Of a stretch of DNA of 64,000 nt, positions 27,048 through 36,499 are shown in pieces. This DNA is from Rhodanobacter sp. FDAARGOS 1247 (GTDB taxonomy: Bacteria; Pseudomonadota; Gammaproteobacteria; Xanthomonadales; Rhodanobacteraceae). The notes under the pieces are model-generated. The model was not told where the DNA came from, did not search any database, and was given only the letters and a program-made list of their open reading frames with translations. Position 1 is the first letter of the stretch, and each line of letters begins with the position of its first letter. Position numbers and translations under genes: made by a program. The stretch covers positions 3,286,001-3,350,000 of the forward strand of contig NZ_CP069535.1 of the NCBI RefSeq assembly GCF_016889805.1. Reading direction: 5' to 3'.

Positions 27048-27052
27048 CTGCC

Positions 27053-28561
27053 TCACCTCACCCCGTGCATCAGCTTGTTGATCAGCGGGGCGATCAGGAA
27101 CAGCAGCACGCCGCCGCCCAGCAGGATCCAGAAGCCGGAGGTGTAGCCGGACAACGCCGAGTCCACGGTCATGCCGCTGTCGCCGCTGACGTGGGCGGCG
27201 AACAGGCCGGCCAGGTTGTTGCCGATCGCGGTGGACAGAAACCAGCCGCCCATGCCCAGCCCGACCAGGCGCACCGGCGCCAGCTTGGTCACCATCGACA
27301 GGCCGATCGGCGACAGGCACAGCTCGCCGGCCGTCTGCAGCACGTAGCACAGCACCAGGGTCCACAGCGGAATCATGCCGTTGTCGCCGACCAGGCCGGA
27401 CAGCGCATACATCAGCACCGCGAAGCCCAGCGCGTTGCCGATCAGCCCCAGCCCGAACTTGCGCGGGATCGACGGTTCGATGCGCCGCTTGTCCAGCCAG
27501 CCCCACGTCATCGCCACCAGCGGCGCCAGCAGCACGATCGCCACCGGGTTCACCGACTGGAACCAGCCGACCGGGAATTCCCAGCCCGCCAGGTTGCGAT
27601 CCACGATGTGCTGGGCCAGGAAGTTGAACGAGCTGCCGGCCTGTTCGAAGAACATCCAGAACAGCACGTTGAAGGTGAAGATGATCAGCATCGCGATCAC
27701 CCGCTGGATCTGCACGCGTCCGGTGCGGATCGCCTCGATCACCAGCATCACGCCCACGCCGATGAACAGCGCGGTCAGCAGCCACTGGATCGCCACCGCA
27801 CCGGCACGATCCATCAGCAGGTAGACCAGCGGAATGGCCACCAGCACGCCGATGGCCACGTACACCACGCGCATCGGGTTGGCGATTTCCGGTGCCGGCT
27901 TGCCGACCGGGCCGAGCTGGCGACGACCGAACCAGAACCACACCAGGCTGATCAGCATGCCCACGCCCGACGCGGCGAAGACCACGTGGAAGTTGTCGTG
28001 CTGCGGCGTGCCGAAGACGCGTTCGGCCAGGTAGCTGGTCAGGATCGGCGCGATCAGCGCACCGGCGTTGATGCCCATGTAGAACAGCGTGAAGCCGCGG
28101 TCGCGGCGCGAGTCGCCGGTGGCGTACAGCTGGCCCACCATCGAGGAGATGTTCGGCTTGAACAGGCCGTTGCCCACGATGACGGTGGCCAGGCCCAGCA
28201 TGAAGATCTCGTGCTGGGGCACCATCACCATGAACAGGCCCGCGGCCATCACCACCGCGCCCAGCAGGATCGAGCGCTGGTAGCCGATGATCTTGTCCGC
28301 CACGTAGCCGCCGAACACCGCGGTGGCGTAGACCAGCGCCAGGTAGGCGCCATAAGTGCGGCTGGCCGAAGCCTGGCCGGCTTCGTCGCCGTTGAAGAAC
28401 TGCGCCACGATGTACAGCGTGAGCGCCCAGCGCATGCCGTAGAACGCGAAGCGCTCCCAGAACTCCGACATGAACAGCATCCACAACGGACGCGGATGCC
28501 CCAGCATTTGCGGATAGTCGGGTACCGGCTTCGCGTCGCCGGCGAGTGTGCTGTTACTCAT
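27053..28561 (-). CDS. Proton-dependent oligopeptide transporter (POT/PTR2), copy 1
   Basis: This 502-residue major-facilitator protein with about 14 membrane segments imports di- or tripeptides with protons. The first helix has the POT signature ExxERFxxY as EFWERFAFYG. The second signature region contains GNGLFKPNISSMVGQLY and FYMGINAGALIAP. AGELCLSPIGLSMVTKLAP is the conserved late motif. The next gene upstream is a close paralogue; the 134-bp gap contains no further gene. Confidence 0.92.
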   Translation of the reverse strand: MSNSTLAGDAKPVPDYPQMLGHPRPLWMLFMSEFWERFAFYGMRWALTLYIVAQFFNGDEAGQASASRTYGAYLALVYATAVFGGYVADKIIGYQRSILLGAVVMAAGLFMVMVPQHEIFMLGLATVIVGNGLFKPNISSMVGQLYATGDSRRDRGFTLFYMGINAGALIAPILTSYLAERVFGTPQHDNFHVVFAASGVGMLISLVWFWFGRRQLGPVGKPAPEIANPMRVVYVAIGVLVAIPLVYLLMDRAGAVAIQWLLTALFIGVGVMLVIEAIRTGRVQIQRVIAMLIIFTFNVLFWMFFEQAGSSFNFLAQHIVDRNLAGWEFPVGWFQSVNPVAIVLLAPLVAMTWGWLDKRRIEPSIPRKFGLGLIGNALGFAVLMYALSGLVGDNGMIPLWTLVLCYVLQTAGELCLSPIGLSMVTKLAPVRLVGLGMGGWFLSTAIGNNLAGLFAAHVSGDSGMTVDSALSGYTSGFWILLGGGVLLFLIAPLINKLMHGVR

Positions 28562-28695
28562 GCCTTGCCCCTGTACTCATCGGTGATTCGCAGGTTATTG
28601 CGAACGGCCAGATGTAACCGGCGGCTCCGCATCCGTCAAATGCGCTGCAGCACGCGGCCCGGGGAAAAGCCGCGCGCTGCCGGGGCCTGATCGCT

Positions 28696-30195
28696 TCAGC
28701 GCACGCCGTGCATCAGCCGGTTGATCAGGGGCGAAATCAGCAGCAACAACACACCGGCACCGGCCAGCAGCCAGAAGCTGAAGGTGAAGCCGTCCAGTGC
28801 GGAGGCGGCGGTCATCCCGCTTTCGCCGCTGATCCTGCCGGCCAGCAGGCCGGACAGGTTGCCGCCCACCGCCAGCGACAGGAACCAGCCGCCCATCGCC
28901 AGGCCGACCAGTCGCGGCGGCGCCAGCTTGGTCACCATCGACAGGCCGATCGGCGACAGGCACAGCTCGCCCACCGTCTGCAGCACGTAGCACAGCACCA
29001 GCGGCCAGAATGGAATCAGCCCCTGCACATCGAGCAGGCGCGACAGCGCGTACATCAGCACCGCAAAACCCAGGCCGTTGAAGATCAGGCCTAGGCCGAA
29101 CTTGCGCGGGATCGACGGCTCGCTCCTGCGCGACGCCAGGAAAGCCCAGACCACGGTGACCACGGGCGCCAGCACGATGATCGCCAGCGGACTGACCGAC
29201 TGGAACCAGCCCACCGGGAAGATCCAGCCGCCGAACATCTGCCGGTCAACCAGGTTCTCGGCGAGGAAATTGAACGAGGTGCCCAGCTGGAAGTAGAACA
29301 TCCAGAACAGGATGTTGAAGGCGAAGATGATCAGCATCGCCACCACCCGGTCGACCTGCACCCGATCGTGCCTGACCGCCTCGACCAGCAGCATCACCGC
29401 CACCGCGACGAACAATGCGCCGAGCATCCAGGACAAGCCGGTGGTGACGAAGGCCAGCAGCAGGTACACCAGCGGCACCGCGACGACCATGCCCAGCACC
29501 ACCCACACCACGCGCATGCGGCCGGCCGCTTCCGGCGCCGGTCGGCCCACGCCCTTCAGGCCGCGCCGGCCGAACCAGAACCACAGCAGGCTGAGCAGCA
29601 TGCCCACGCCGGCCGCGCCGAACACGATGCGGTAGTTCTGCTGCATCGGCGTATCGGTGAAATGGCCGGCCATCCAGCCGGTCAGCAGCGGCGCCAGCAG
29701 CGCGCCGCCGTTGATGCCCATGTAGAACAGGGTGAAGCCGCGATCGCGGCGCGGATCGTCGCGCCCGTACAACTGCCCGACCATGGTGGAGATGTTCGGC
29801 TTGAACAGCCCGTTGCCCACGATCACCATCGCCAGGCCGAGCAGGAAGACACCGCGGCTGGGCAGCATCACCACGAACAGGCCCAGCGCCATCATCAGCG
29901 CGCCCAGCAGGATCGAGCGCTGGTAGCCGATCACCCGATCCGCCACGTAGCCGCCGAAGATGCTGGAGGCGTAGATCAGCGCGGTGTACGCCCCGAAGAT
30001 GCTGGCGGCCCACGCCTGGCCGGAGGCATCGCCGTGGTAGAAGTGCGCCACGATGTACAGCGCCAGCGCCCAGCTCACGCTGTAGAACGCGAAGCGCTCC
30101 CAGAACTCGGTCATGAACAGCATCCACAACGGACGCGGATGCCCCAGCGTCTGCGGATACTCGGGTGCGGTGCTGGTCTGGACGGCTTCGTTCAT
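28696..30195 (-). CDS. Proton-dependent oligopeptide transporter (POT/PTR2), copy 2
   Basis: This 499-residue peptide-proton symporter is highly similar along its whole length to its downstream neighbour, sharing EFWERFAFYS, GNGLFKPNISTMVGQLYG, FYMGINGGALLAPLLTG and GELCLSPIGLSMVTKLAP. Both end with the same LMHGVR tail. They look like a tandem duplication whose copies diverged mainly in the middle loops. kynA lies further upstream on the same strand, so the order kynA-POT-POT suggests import and use of peptides or aromatic amino acids, although each gene could have its own promoter. Confidence 0.92.
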   Translation of the reverse strand: MNEAVQTSTAPEYPQTLGHPRPLWMLFMTEFWERFAFYSVSWALALYIVAHFYHGDASGQAWAASIFGAYTALIYASSIFGGYVADRVIGYQRSILLGALMMALGLFVVMLPSRGVFLLGLAMVIVGNGLFKPNISTMVGQLYGRDDPRRDRGFTLFYMGINGGALLAPLLTGWMAGHFTDTPMQQNYRIVFGAAGVGMLLSLLWFWFGRRGLKGVGRPAPEAAGRMRVVWVVLGMVVAVPLVYLLLAFVTTGLSWMLGALFVAVAVMLLVEAVRHDRVQVDRVVAMLIIFAFNILFWMFYFQLGTSFNFLAENLVDRQMFGGWIFPVGWFQSVSPLAIIVLAPVVTVVWAFLASRRSEPSIPRKFGLGLIFNGLGFAVLMYALSRLLDVQGLIPFWPLVLCYVLQTVGELCLSPIGLSMVTKLAPPRLVGLAMGGWFLSLAVGGNLSGLLAGRISGESGMTAASALDGFTFSFWLLAGAGVLLLLISPLINRLMHGVR

Positions 30196-30268
30196 GGGTG
30201 CTCCCGGATTTCAGGTGGCACATCATGACGGGATTCAGGCCGGGCTGCGCAAGCGGCGGGCGATTCGC

Positions 30269-31117
30269 TCAGCTGCCCAGCACGGTGCGCACGTCCAGCA
30301 GTTCGGGGAAGAATTCCAGATCGAGCGCCTTCTTCAGGAAGCTCACCCCGGACGAACCGCCGGTGCCACGGCGATGGCCGATGATGCGCTCCACCGTCTT
30401 CATGTGGCGGAAACGCCACAGCTGGAAGCTCTCCTCCACGTCCACCAGCTGTTCGCACATGTGGTATTCGGGCCAGAACCCCGCGCGATCCTCGTAGATG
30501 CGCTTGAGCACCGGCAGCAGCGCCTCGTTGCGACGATACGCCCGCGTCCAGTCGCGCTCCAGCAATTCGGCCGGCACCGCGTGGCCACGCCGCGCCAGGT
30601 AACGCAGGAACTCGTCATACAGGCTGGGCGCTTCCAGCACCCCGCGCAATTCCGCCTGCGCGGCCGGATCGTGCGCGAACACCTTGAGCATGTCGGCGTT
30701 CTTGTTGCCCAGCAGGAATTCGATCTGGCGATACTGCAGCGACTGGAAGCCGGACGACGGCCCCAGCACGCCACGGAACTCCAGGTACTCCGCCGGCGTC
30801 AGCGTCTCCAGCACCGCCCACTGCTCGAACAGCTGGCGCTGCACCTGCTTCACCCGCGCCAGGATCTTCAGGCAGGCATCGATGTCATCGGCCCGCAGGT
30901 ACAGCACCGCCGCCTTCAGCTCGTGGATCAGCAGCTTCATCCACAACTCGGAGACGTGGTGCTGCACGATGAACAGCATCTCGTCGTGATGCGGCGGCTG
31001 GCTCAGCGGCTGCTGTGCCGACAGCAAGGTGTCCAGATGCAGATAGCCGCCGTAGGTGATCTGTCCGTTGAGATCGGTCTGGATGCCGGCTTCGAGATCG
31101 CGCTGGTTGTCGGTCAT
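30269..31117 (-). CDS. kynA: Tryptophan 2,3-dioxygenase
   Basis: This haem enzyme opens the indole ring of tryptophan to N-formylkynurenine. It has 282 residues, typical of bacterial TDO. Conserved regions include LLSAQQPLS and [19 protein letters not shown] (active-site His and substrate pocket), [18 protein letters not shown], and [19 protein letters not shown], which holds the proximal haem histidine, then [14 protein letters not shown]. No kynureninase or formamidase lies next to it in this window. The palindrome TTTCCGGAAA sits 15 bp before the start. Confidence 0.95.
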   Translation of the reverse strand: MTDNQRDLEAGIQTDLNGQITYGGYLHLDTLLSAQQPLSQPPHHDEMLFIVQHHVSELWMKLLIHELKAAVLYLRADDIDACLKILARVKQVQRQLFEQWAVLETLTPAEYLEFRGVLGPSSGFQSLQYRQIEFLLGNKNADMLKVFAHDPAAQAELRGVLEAPSLYDEFLRYLARRGHAVPAELLERDWTRAYRRNEALLPVLKRIYEDRAGFWPEYHMCEQLVDVEESFQLWRFRHMKTVERIIGHRRGTGGSSGVSFLKKALDLEFFPELLDVRTVLGS

Positions 31118-31440
31118 GGTGTTCCGTCACGTTTCCGGAAAACGGCCATGGTAACGGCTGCCGCCCGGTCAGTCCCTGACCCAGGACATGGGGCTCGTCC
31201 TGGACACCTCGAATACTTGGCAACAGTCGCGGGAGACCCGCTTTGCAGTGCGTTTGACGTTCCGGGAAGCCGCGCGACAAGCCCATCCGTACGCCCACGA
31301 ATGCTGCGCTGTACCTTGCAGCGCAACATGCCCGCCTGTTATCAAGCGCGGTCTTGTTCGGTCGTTTGTGTGCCCGAGGATGCGTCGAGGGCACGCCATC
31401 AACCAGGTTTTTCCCTCTCTTCCTCACCCCGGAGCGAGTC
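31118..31440. other. Divergent intergenic region kynA / pdhA
   Basis: This 323-bp gap must hold the promoters of kynA (minus) and the pdh operon (plus). Near kynA the perfect palindrome TTTCCGGAAA (31132-31141) is the only strong symmetric element. No gene with a convincing ribosome site is seen, and no clear -35/-10 pair stands out for pdhA. Confidence 0.5.
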
Positions 31441-32526
31441 GTGACCATCGCCGCCAAGTTTGAAATCGAATACCTGCAATACCTCGACGCCGAGGGCAAG
31501 CAGGTCCGTGACGATCTGCCCGAGTTCGCCAAGGACCTCGAGCACATGGTCAAGCTGTACAAGCTGATGCTGTCGACCCGCGTGTTCGACGCCAAGTCGA
31601 TCGCGCTGCAGCGCACCGGCAAGCTGGGCACCTACGCCAGCTGCCTGGGCCATGAAGCGGCGCACGTCGGCATCGGCAGCGCGATGCGCCCCGAGGACGT
31701 CTACGCGCCGAGCTACCGCGAGTACGGCGCCCAGCTCTATCGCGGCGTGCAGCCGCGCGAGGTCTACATGTACTGGGGCGGCGACGAGCGCGGCAACGAT
31801 TACCAGCAGGAACCGGCGCGGCATGACTTCGCCTGGTCGGTGCCGATCGCCACGCAGTGCCTGCATGCGGCCGGCACCGCGCTGGCGTTCAAGATCCGCG
31901 GCGAGAAGCGCGTGGCGGTGTGCACCATCGGCGACGGCGGTTCGTCCAAGGGCGACTTCTACGGCGCCATCAACATCGCCGGCGCGCAGAACCTGCCGCT
32001 GGTCGCGGTGATCGTCAACAACCAGTGGGCGATCTCGGTGCCGCGCAAGATCCAGTCCGGCGCGCCCACGCTGGCGCAGAAGGGCATCGCCGCGGGCCTG
32101 TTTTCGATCCAGGTCGACGGCAACGACATCATCGCGGTGCGCAAGGCGATGGAAGACGCGCTGGAGCGCGCACGCAACGGCGAAGGCGGCAGCGTGCTGG
32201 AACTGGTCACCTATCGTCTGGGCGACCACACCACCGCCGACGACGCGCGCCGCTATCGCGGCGAGCAGGAAGTGAAGGACGGCTGGGAAAAGGAGCCGAT
32301 GAAGCGCCTGCGCCACTGGCTGGTGGCCAAGGGCGTGTGGGACGACGCAAAGGAAGAAGCCTGGAAGGCCGAGTGCGACGACTGGATGGACAACGAGGTG
32401 AACGCCTACCTCGAGACCAAGACCCAGCCGGTCTCGGCGATGTTCGACTACATCTTCGCCGAAATCCCCGCCGATCTCGCCAAGCAGCGCGATTACGTCC
32501 TGTCGCTTGAAAACAAGGGTCATTGA
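31441..32526 (+). CDS. pdhA: Pyruvate dehydrogenase E1 component, alpha subunit
   Basis: This is the ThDP-binding alpha half of a heterotetrameric 2-oxoacid dehydrogenase. The GTG at 31441 (GGAG upstream) gives 361 residues. The ThDP motif GDGGSSKGDFYGAINIAG ends in the expected VNNQWAIS. The family distinguishes pyruvate from branched-chain 2-oxoacid enzymes poorly; the closest architecture (separate alpha/beta E1 plus single-lipoyl E2) occurs in both. Pyruvate is favoured because no bkd context is seen, but branched-chain substrates remain possible. It is followed 3 bp later by pdhB. Confidence 0.82.
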   Translation: MTIAAKFEIEYLQYLDAEGKQVRDDLPEFAKDLEHMVKLYKLMLSTRVFDAKSIALQRTGKLGTYASCLGHEAAHVGIGSAMRPEDVYAPSYREYGAQLYRGVQPREVYMYWGGDERGNDYQQEPARHDFAWSVPIATQCLHAAGTALAFKIRGEKRVAVCTIGDGGSSKGDFYGAINIAGAQNLPLVAVIVNNQWAISVPRKIQSGAPTLAQKGIAAGLFSIQVDGNDIIAVRKAMEDALERARNGEGGSVLELVTYRLGDHTTADDARRYRGEQEVKDGWEKEPMKRLRHWLVAKGVWDDAKEEAWKAECDDWMDNEVNAYLETKTQPVSAMFDYIFAEIPADLAKQRDYVLSLENKGH

Positions 32527-32529
32527 GTC

Positions 32530-33510
32530 ATGGCACAAATCACTCTCATCGAAGCCGTCACCCAGGCGCTCGCCTATGAAATGGCGCACGACGATTCCGT
32601 CGTGGTGCTGGGCGAAGACGTCGGCGTCAACGGCGGCGTGTTCCGCGCCACCCAGGGCCTGCAGGAAAAGTTCGGCGAACTGCGCGTGCTGGACACGCCG
32701 CTGGACGAAACCACCATTGCCGGCGTCACCGTCGGCCTCGCCGTGGCCGGCATGAAGCCGGTCGCCGAGGCGCAGTTCGAAGGCTTCATCTACCCGATGA
32801 TGGAGCAGATCGCCTGCCACGCCGCGCGCATGCGCAACCGCACCCGCGGCCGCCTGACCGTGCCGGCAGTGTGGCGCGCGCCGTGGGGCGGCGGCATCCG
32901 CGCACCGGAGCATCACTCCGAGGCGAACGAGCACCTGTTCACCAACATCCCCGGCCTGCGCGTGGTGATGCCGTCCTCGCCCGCGCGTGCCTACGGCCTG
33001 CTGCTGGCGGCGATCCGCGATCCCGATCCGGTGATGTTCTTCGAGCCCAAGCGCATCTACCGCCAGTACAAGGAAGAAGTGCCGGACGACGGCGAGGCGC
33101 TGCCGCTGGACGTGTGCTTCGTACTGCGCGACGGCACCGACGTGACCCTGGTGAGCTGGGGCGCACAGGTGAAGGAAGCGCTGGAAGCGGCCGACGAACT
33201 GGCCAGCCAGGGCATCAGCGCCGAAGTGATCGACGTGGCCACGCTGACCCCGCTGGACTTCGACACCATCGCCGAATCGGTGCAGAAGACCGGCCGCTGC
33301 GTGATCGTGCACGAAGCCCCGAAGACCGCCGGCTTCGGTGCCGAGATCGCCGCCCGCCTGGCCGAGGAATGCATGTACGACCTGCTCGCCCCGGTCGAGC
33401 GCGTCACCGGCTTCGACACCCACATCCCGCTGTTCCGCCTGGAAATGAAATACCTGCCGAACGTGGAACGCGTCGTCGACGCGGCGAAGCGTACCCTCGC
33501 AGCAAGCTGA
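32530..33510 (+). CDS. pdhB: Pyruvate dehydrogenase E1 component, beta subunit
   Basis: This 326-residue subunit contributes the second half of the ThDP site. It shows VLGEDVGVNGGVFRAT with the conserved glutamate, then DTPLDETTIAGVTVGLA, AQFEGFIYPMMEQI, and APWGGGIRAPEHHSEANE. The C-terminal transketolase-like domain includes VEVIDVATLTPLD-type sequence. It is translationally linked to pdhA (3-bp spacing). A 110-bp palindromic element separates it from the E2 gene. Confidence 0.85.
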   Translation: MAQITLIEAVTQALAYEMAHDDSVVVLGEDVGVNGGVFRATQGLQEKFGELRVLDTPLDETTIAGVTVGLAVAGMKPVAEAQFEGFIYPMMEQIACHAARMRNRTRGRLTVPAVWRAPWGGGIRAPEHHSEANEHLFTNIPGLRVVMPSSPARAYGLLLAAIRDPDPVMFFEPKRIYRQYKEEVPDDGEALPLDVCFVLRDGTDVTLVSWGAQVKEALEAADELASQGISAEVIDVATLTPLDFDTIAESVQKTGRCVIVHEAPKTAGFGAEIAARLAEECMYDLLAPVERVTGFDTHIPLFRLEMKYLPNVERVVDAAKRTLAAS

Positions 33511-33517
33511 CGCCCTT

Positions 33518-33627
33518 GCTCCTCCCCCTGCTTGCAGGGGGAGGCTGGGAGGGGGTAAAGCTCTTGATCTGAAGCCCGGATCAAGAGCACCCCACCCCAA
33601 CCCTCCCCTGCAAGCAGGGGAGGGAGC
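33518..33627. repeat. MITE/REP-like palindromic element inside the pdh operon
   Basis: This 110-bp nearly symmetric element has 39-nt outer arms that match at about 32 of 39 positions and a perfect inner stem GCTCTTGATC / GATCAAGAGC around a 9-nt loop. Each outer arm is itself a hairpin (CCCCTG-CTTG-CAGGGG and CCCCTG-CAAG-CAGGGG). It looks like a mobile non-autonomous palindrome inserted between pdhB and E2; transcription has to pass through it. Confidence 0.75.
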
Positions 33628-33659
33628 AAACCGGAAAACTCATACCTGGAAATCCGCTC

Positions 33660-35042
33660 ATGGCTGACATCAAGACGTTCTACCTCCCCGACCTCGGCGA
33701 AGGCCTGCCCGACGCGACCGTGGTCGAGTGGCACGTGAAGGTGGGCGACACCATCAAGCTGGACGCCCCGCTGTGCTCGATGGAAACCGCCAAGGCGGTC
33801 GTCGACGTGCCCTCGCCGTACACCGGCAAGGTCGTCAAGCTGCATGGCGCCCCCGGCGACATCATCGAGACCGGTGCCGCGCTGGCCGAGTTCGAACCCG
33901 ACCCGAACGCGAAGCAGCGCGCCGAGTCGCAGGACACCGGCCACCAGCATGGCCCGAAGAAGAGTGTCGGCAGCCCGGCCGCGGATGACAGCAGCAAGGT
34001 CGTCGTCTCCGACGAGGGTGGCGAAGTCGAGACCGGCGGCAAGGATCGCGAGGACGAAGGCACCGTGGTTGGCGCCATGGTCAGTGGCAACACCGTCCAC
34101 GTCGAACAGGCCGCCAGCATCGGCGGCGTCAAGGCCGTGCCGGCCGTGCGTGCGCTGGCGAAGAAGCTCAAGGTCGACCTCACCCGCGTGCGCCCCAGCG
34201 GTGCGGACGGCGTGGTCACCATGAAGGACGTCAAGGACGCCGCCGCGAATGGCTCGGCCGCGCTCGGCACCGCCCCCGCCCGCGCGGTGCCCGCCTCGGC
34301 CGGCCGTCACCTGGCGCCCGAGCTGCCGCAGCCGGAGCCGCAGCGCGGCCCGGTCTCGCTGGCCGGCAAGCCGGTGCGCACCGCGCCGCCGTCACAGGCC
34401 GCCAGCGGCCAGCCGGAACAGCTCAAGGGCGTACGCCGCAACATGGCCCGCGTGATGGCCGACGCCCACGCCCAGGTCGTGCCGACCACGCTCGTGGATG
34501 ACGCCGACCTGCACGCCTGGATCGGCAAGCAGGACATCACCGCGCGCCTGATCCGCGCCATCGTGTTCGCCTGCAAGACGGTGCCGGCATTGAACGCCTG
34601 GTTCGACGGCAAGAACCTCACCCGCACGCTGCACCCGCAGGTCGACATCGGCATCGCGGTCGACACCGACGACGGCCTGTTCGTGCCGGCCTTGCGCAAC
34701 GCCGACATGCTCGACGGCGCCGGCATCCGCACCGCGATCAAGCGCCTGCGCAGCCAGGTCGAGGACCGCAGCATCCCGGCCTCGGAGTTGTCCGGCTACA
34801 CCATCAGCCTCAGCAACTTCGGCATGTTCGCCGGCCGCTACGCCACGCCCGTGGTGGTGCCGCCCACGGTCGCCATCGTCGGCGCCGGCAAGCTCAGCCA
34901 CGACGTGGTCGCGGTGATCGGCGGCATCGAAGTGCACCGCCGCATGCCGCTGTCGCTGACCTTCGACCACCGCGCCGCCACCGGCGGCGAAGCCGCGCGC
35001 TTCCTCAAGGCGATGCTGGACGATCTGTCCCTGCCGAACTGA
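33660..35042 (+). CDS. Dihydrolipoamide acyltransferase (E2) of the 2-oxoacid dehydrogenase
   Basis: This 460-residue core subunit passes the acyl group from lipoamide to CoA. The single N-terminal lipoyl domain has the modified lysine in SMETAKAVVDVPSPY. A charged linker of ~60 residues follows, then the E1/E3-binding domain (AVPAVRALAKKLKVDL, about residues 160-195), a Pro/Ala linker, and the catalytic domain from ~250. The active-site motif usually HxxxDG reads DHRAATGGEAARF, with Thr at the Asp position. Acetyl- versus branched-acyl-transferase cannot be decided. No E3 gene follows. Confidence 0.82.
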   Translation: MADIKTFYLPDLGEGLPDATVVEWHVKVGDTIKLDAPLCSMETAKAVVDVPSPYTGKVVKLHGAPGDIIETGAALAEFEPDPNAKQRAESQDTGHQHGPKKSVGSPAADDSSKVVVSDEGGEVETGGKDREDEGTVVGAMVSGNTVHVEQAASIGGVKAVPAVRALAKKLKVDLTRVRPSGADGVVTMKDVKDAAANGSAALGTAPARAVPASAGRHLAPELPQPEPQRGPVSLAGKPVRTAPPSQAASGQPEQLKGVRRNMARVMADAHAQVVPTTLVDDADLHAWIGKQDITARLIRAIVFACKTVPALNAWFDGKNLTRTLHPQVDIGIAVDTDDGLFVPALRNADMLDGAGIRTAIKRLRSQVEDRSIPASELSGYTISLSNFGMFAGRYATPVVVPPTVAIVGAGKLSHDVVAVIGGIEVHRRMPLSLTFDHRAATGGEAARFLKAMLDDLSLPN

Positions 35043-35062
35043 GCAGGCGGATCATCGTCAAG

Positions 35063-35092
35063 CAAACAGGGCGCCCTCGGGCGCCCTGTTTG
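35063..35092 (+). terminator. Hairpin after the pdh operon
   Basis: CAAACAGGGCGCCC pairs perfectly with GGGCGCCCTGTTTG around a 2-nt centre, 20 bp after the E2 stop. The following T-run is weak (TTTGTT), but the GC-rich stem makes termination likely for both converging genes. Confidence 0.7.
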
Positions 35093-35173
35093 TTCGTGCC
35101 AGGGACAGGCATTCCCCCGGCTCCAGGCCTGGCGATGGAAGCGCGGGCCGCCGCCCCGGCGTGCCGGCTCGCG

Positions 35174-36304
35174 TCAACCGACAGTCCAGCCTTCCTCGTT
35201 GGTGATGCGAATGATGGCTTCGAGCGCGGGCAGCATGTGGCAGGGCAGGATGTCGCGCCCCTTGCACATGATGCTGGTGGTCATCATGCCCATCGGAGGT
35301 TTTGCCGCCTTGTGCACATCGCACATCGCGCAAAACCGATTGATGGCAATGGCCTTGGAGGAGCGGTCCGTGGGAGCCGGCGGCGCGTCATATTCATCCG
35401 GCAGGCCCAGCATGTGGCCATACTCGTGGGCGAAGATATTCATCCACATGTCGTCATCGAAGCGGGTTTCGAAGGTCAGGTCGCACTCCAGTTCGATGAA
35501 TCCGGCACTGGGCAAGCCCAGATCATTGACTGCCAATGGATCGACGCTGACCGGGTTGCGCACGCCGAATGCGATCAACTGATCGCGTACGGCGCGCATC
35601 TGCTTGACCACCTTTCCAGCCGACGCGCCCATGCCGGTGTTGTAGCGCGCCTTCACGATCAGCGGCACCAGTGGACGCGAGGGTGTCCCGGTCTTGATGC
35701 GCAGGCTCAGGTTGGCCAGCGCAACCTTCAGCTGCGGTGTCAGGGTGCCGTACGGATCCAGCACGACGGCATTCAGGCCCAGCGGCAGGAACAGCGCGCT
35801 GATCCGGCAGCGCTCGTCGCGTGATACGTTGCCGGCCTCGGTCAACTTGACGTTGATCAGGCCAGTCGATTCGCTGTGGACCATGGCGCTCGATTGCGCG
35901 GCAATGTTGCCGGTGTCGATCTGGCTCAGGCCCACATAGGAATCACAGCGCGCCAGCCCTCCCGGGCCGTAAGCCGACGAGTAGCGCGGTACATTCATGA
36001 TGACGGTCGCCTCGCTCCTGGTCGTCACGAAATGCACGTTGAACAGGACCGAGACACGTGGCGTGGTATTCTTCTTGCGATTGACAAGAAAGAACTTCCC
36101 GTCCCAGTGCTCCCTGACTGCCGCCTTGGCCCCCGCCTCAAACCTCATGGTGTCCTGCCGGTTCCAGGACACACCCTCGACGGGGCGATTTTCGTAGTTC
36201 GGAAAGACCTTGACCGTGATGGTCATGTAACCCGTTCCATCCACATAGGTGACGTCGAAGGCGCCACGCCCTGTCATCGGAACAAACGACTTGATATCTG
36301 CCAT
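35174..36304 (-). CDS. Zinc metallopeptidase of unknown role
   Basis: This 376-residue protein has no signal peptide. The zinc motif is HEYGH (293-297) continuing MLGLPDEYD, i.e. HExxHxxGxPDE, as in snapalysin-like or aspzincin-type peptidases where an Asp is the third ligand. Before it lies YGTLTPQLKVALAN...RAVRDQLIAFGVRNPV (about 185-255), which faintly resembles an OmpA-like peptidoglycan-binding segment. Six cysteines are scattered. GC is lower than the flanks, and it stands alone between convergent operons. A secreted effector or toxin is possible, but no partner is seen. Confidence 0.65.
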   Translation of the reverse strand: MADIKSFVPMTGRGAFDVTYVDGTGYMTITVKVFPNYENRPVEGVSWNRQDTMRFEAGAKAAVREHWDGKFFLVNRKKNTTPRVSVLFNVHFVTTRSEATVIMNVPRYSSAYGPGGLARCDSYVGLSQIDTGNIAAQSSAMVHSESTGLINVKLTEAGNVSRDERCRISALFLPLGLNAVVLDPYGTLTPQLKVALANLSLRIKTGTPSRPLVPLIVKARYNTGMGASAGKVVKQMRAVRDQLIAFGVRNPVSVDPLAVNDLGLPSAGFIELECDLTFETRFDDDMWMNIFAHEYGHMLGLPDEYDAPPAPTDRSSKAIAINRFCAMCDVHKAAKPPMGMMTTSIMCKGRDILPCHMLPALEAIIRITNEEGWTVG

Positions 36305-36499
36305 GACACACATCCTCCCCTTGGCTATCCAGCACTGCACTCTTCCCGTGGGCACATCCCGGAACATCCACGCCATTCCCGCCGACTGACGAAGCAATCG
36401 CGCCGCCATTGATCACGCGGGCAGCCAGTGTGTTCCACCTTGAACTTGCCGACCGCTCCCACCCCATCGACGAATCACCTGCCGGCGCGGCGTTCGCGC

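Noticed and set aside
31399..33600. 733-codon frame opposite pdhA/pdhB
   Set aside because: Low-complexity His/Asp/Arg/Gly composition with no ribosome site; the plus strand encodes both E1 subunits with intact motifs.
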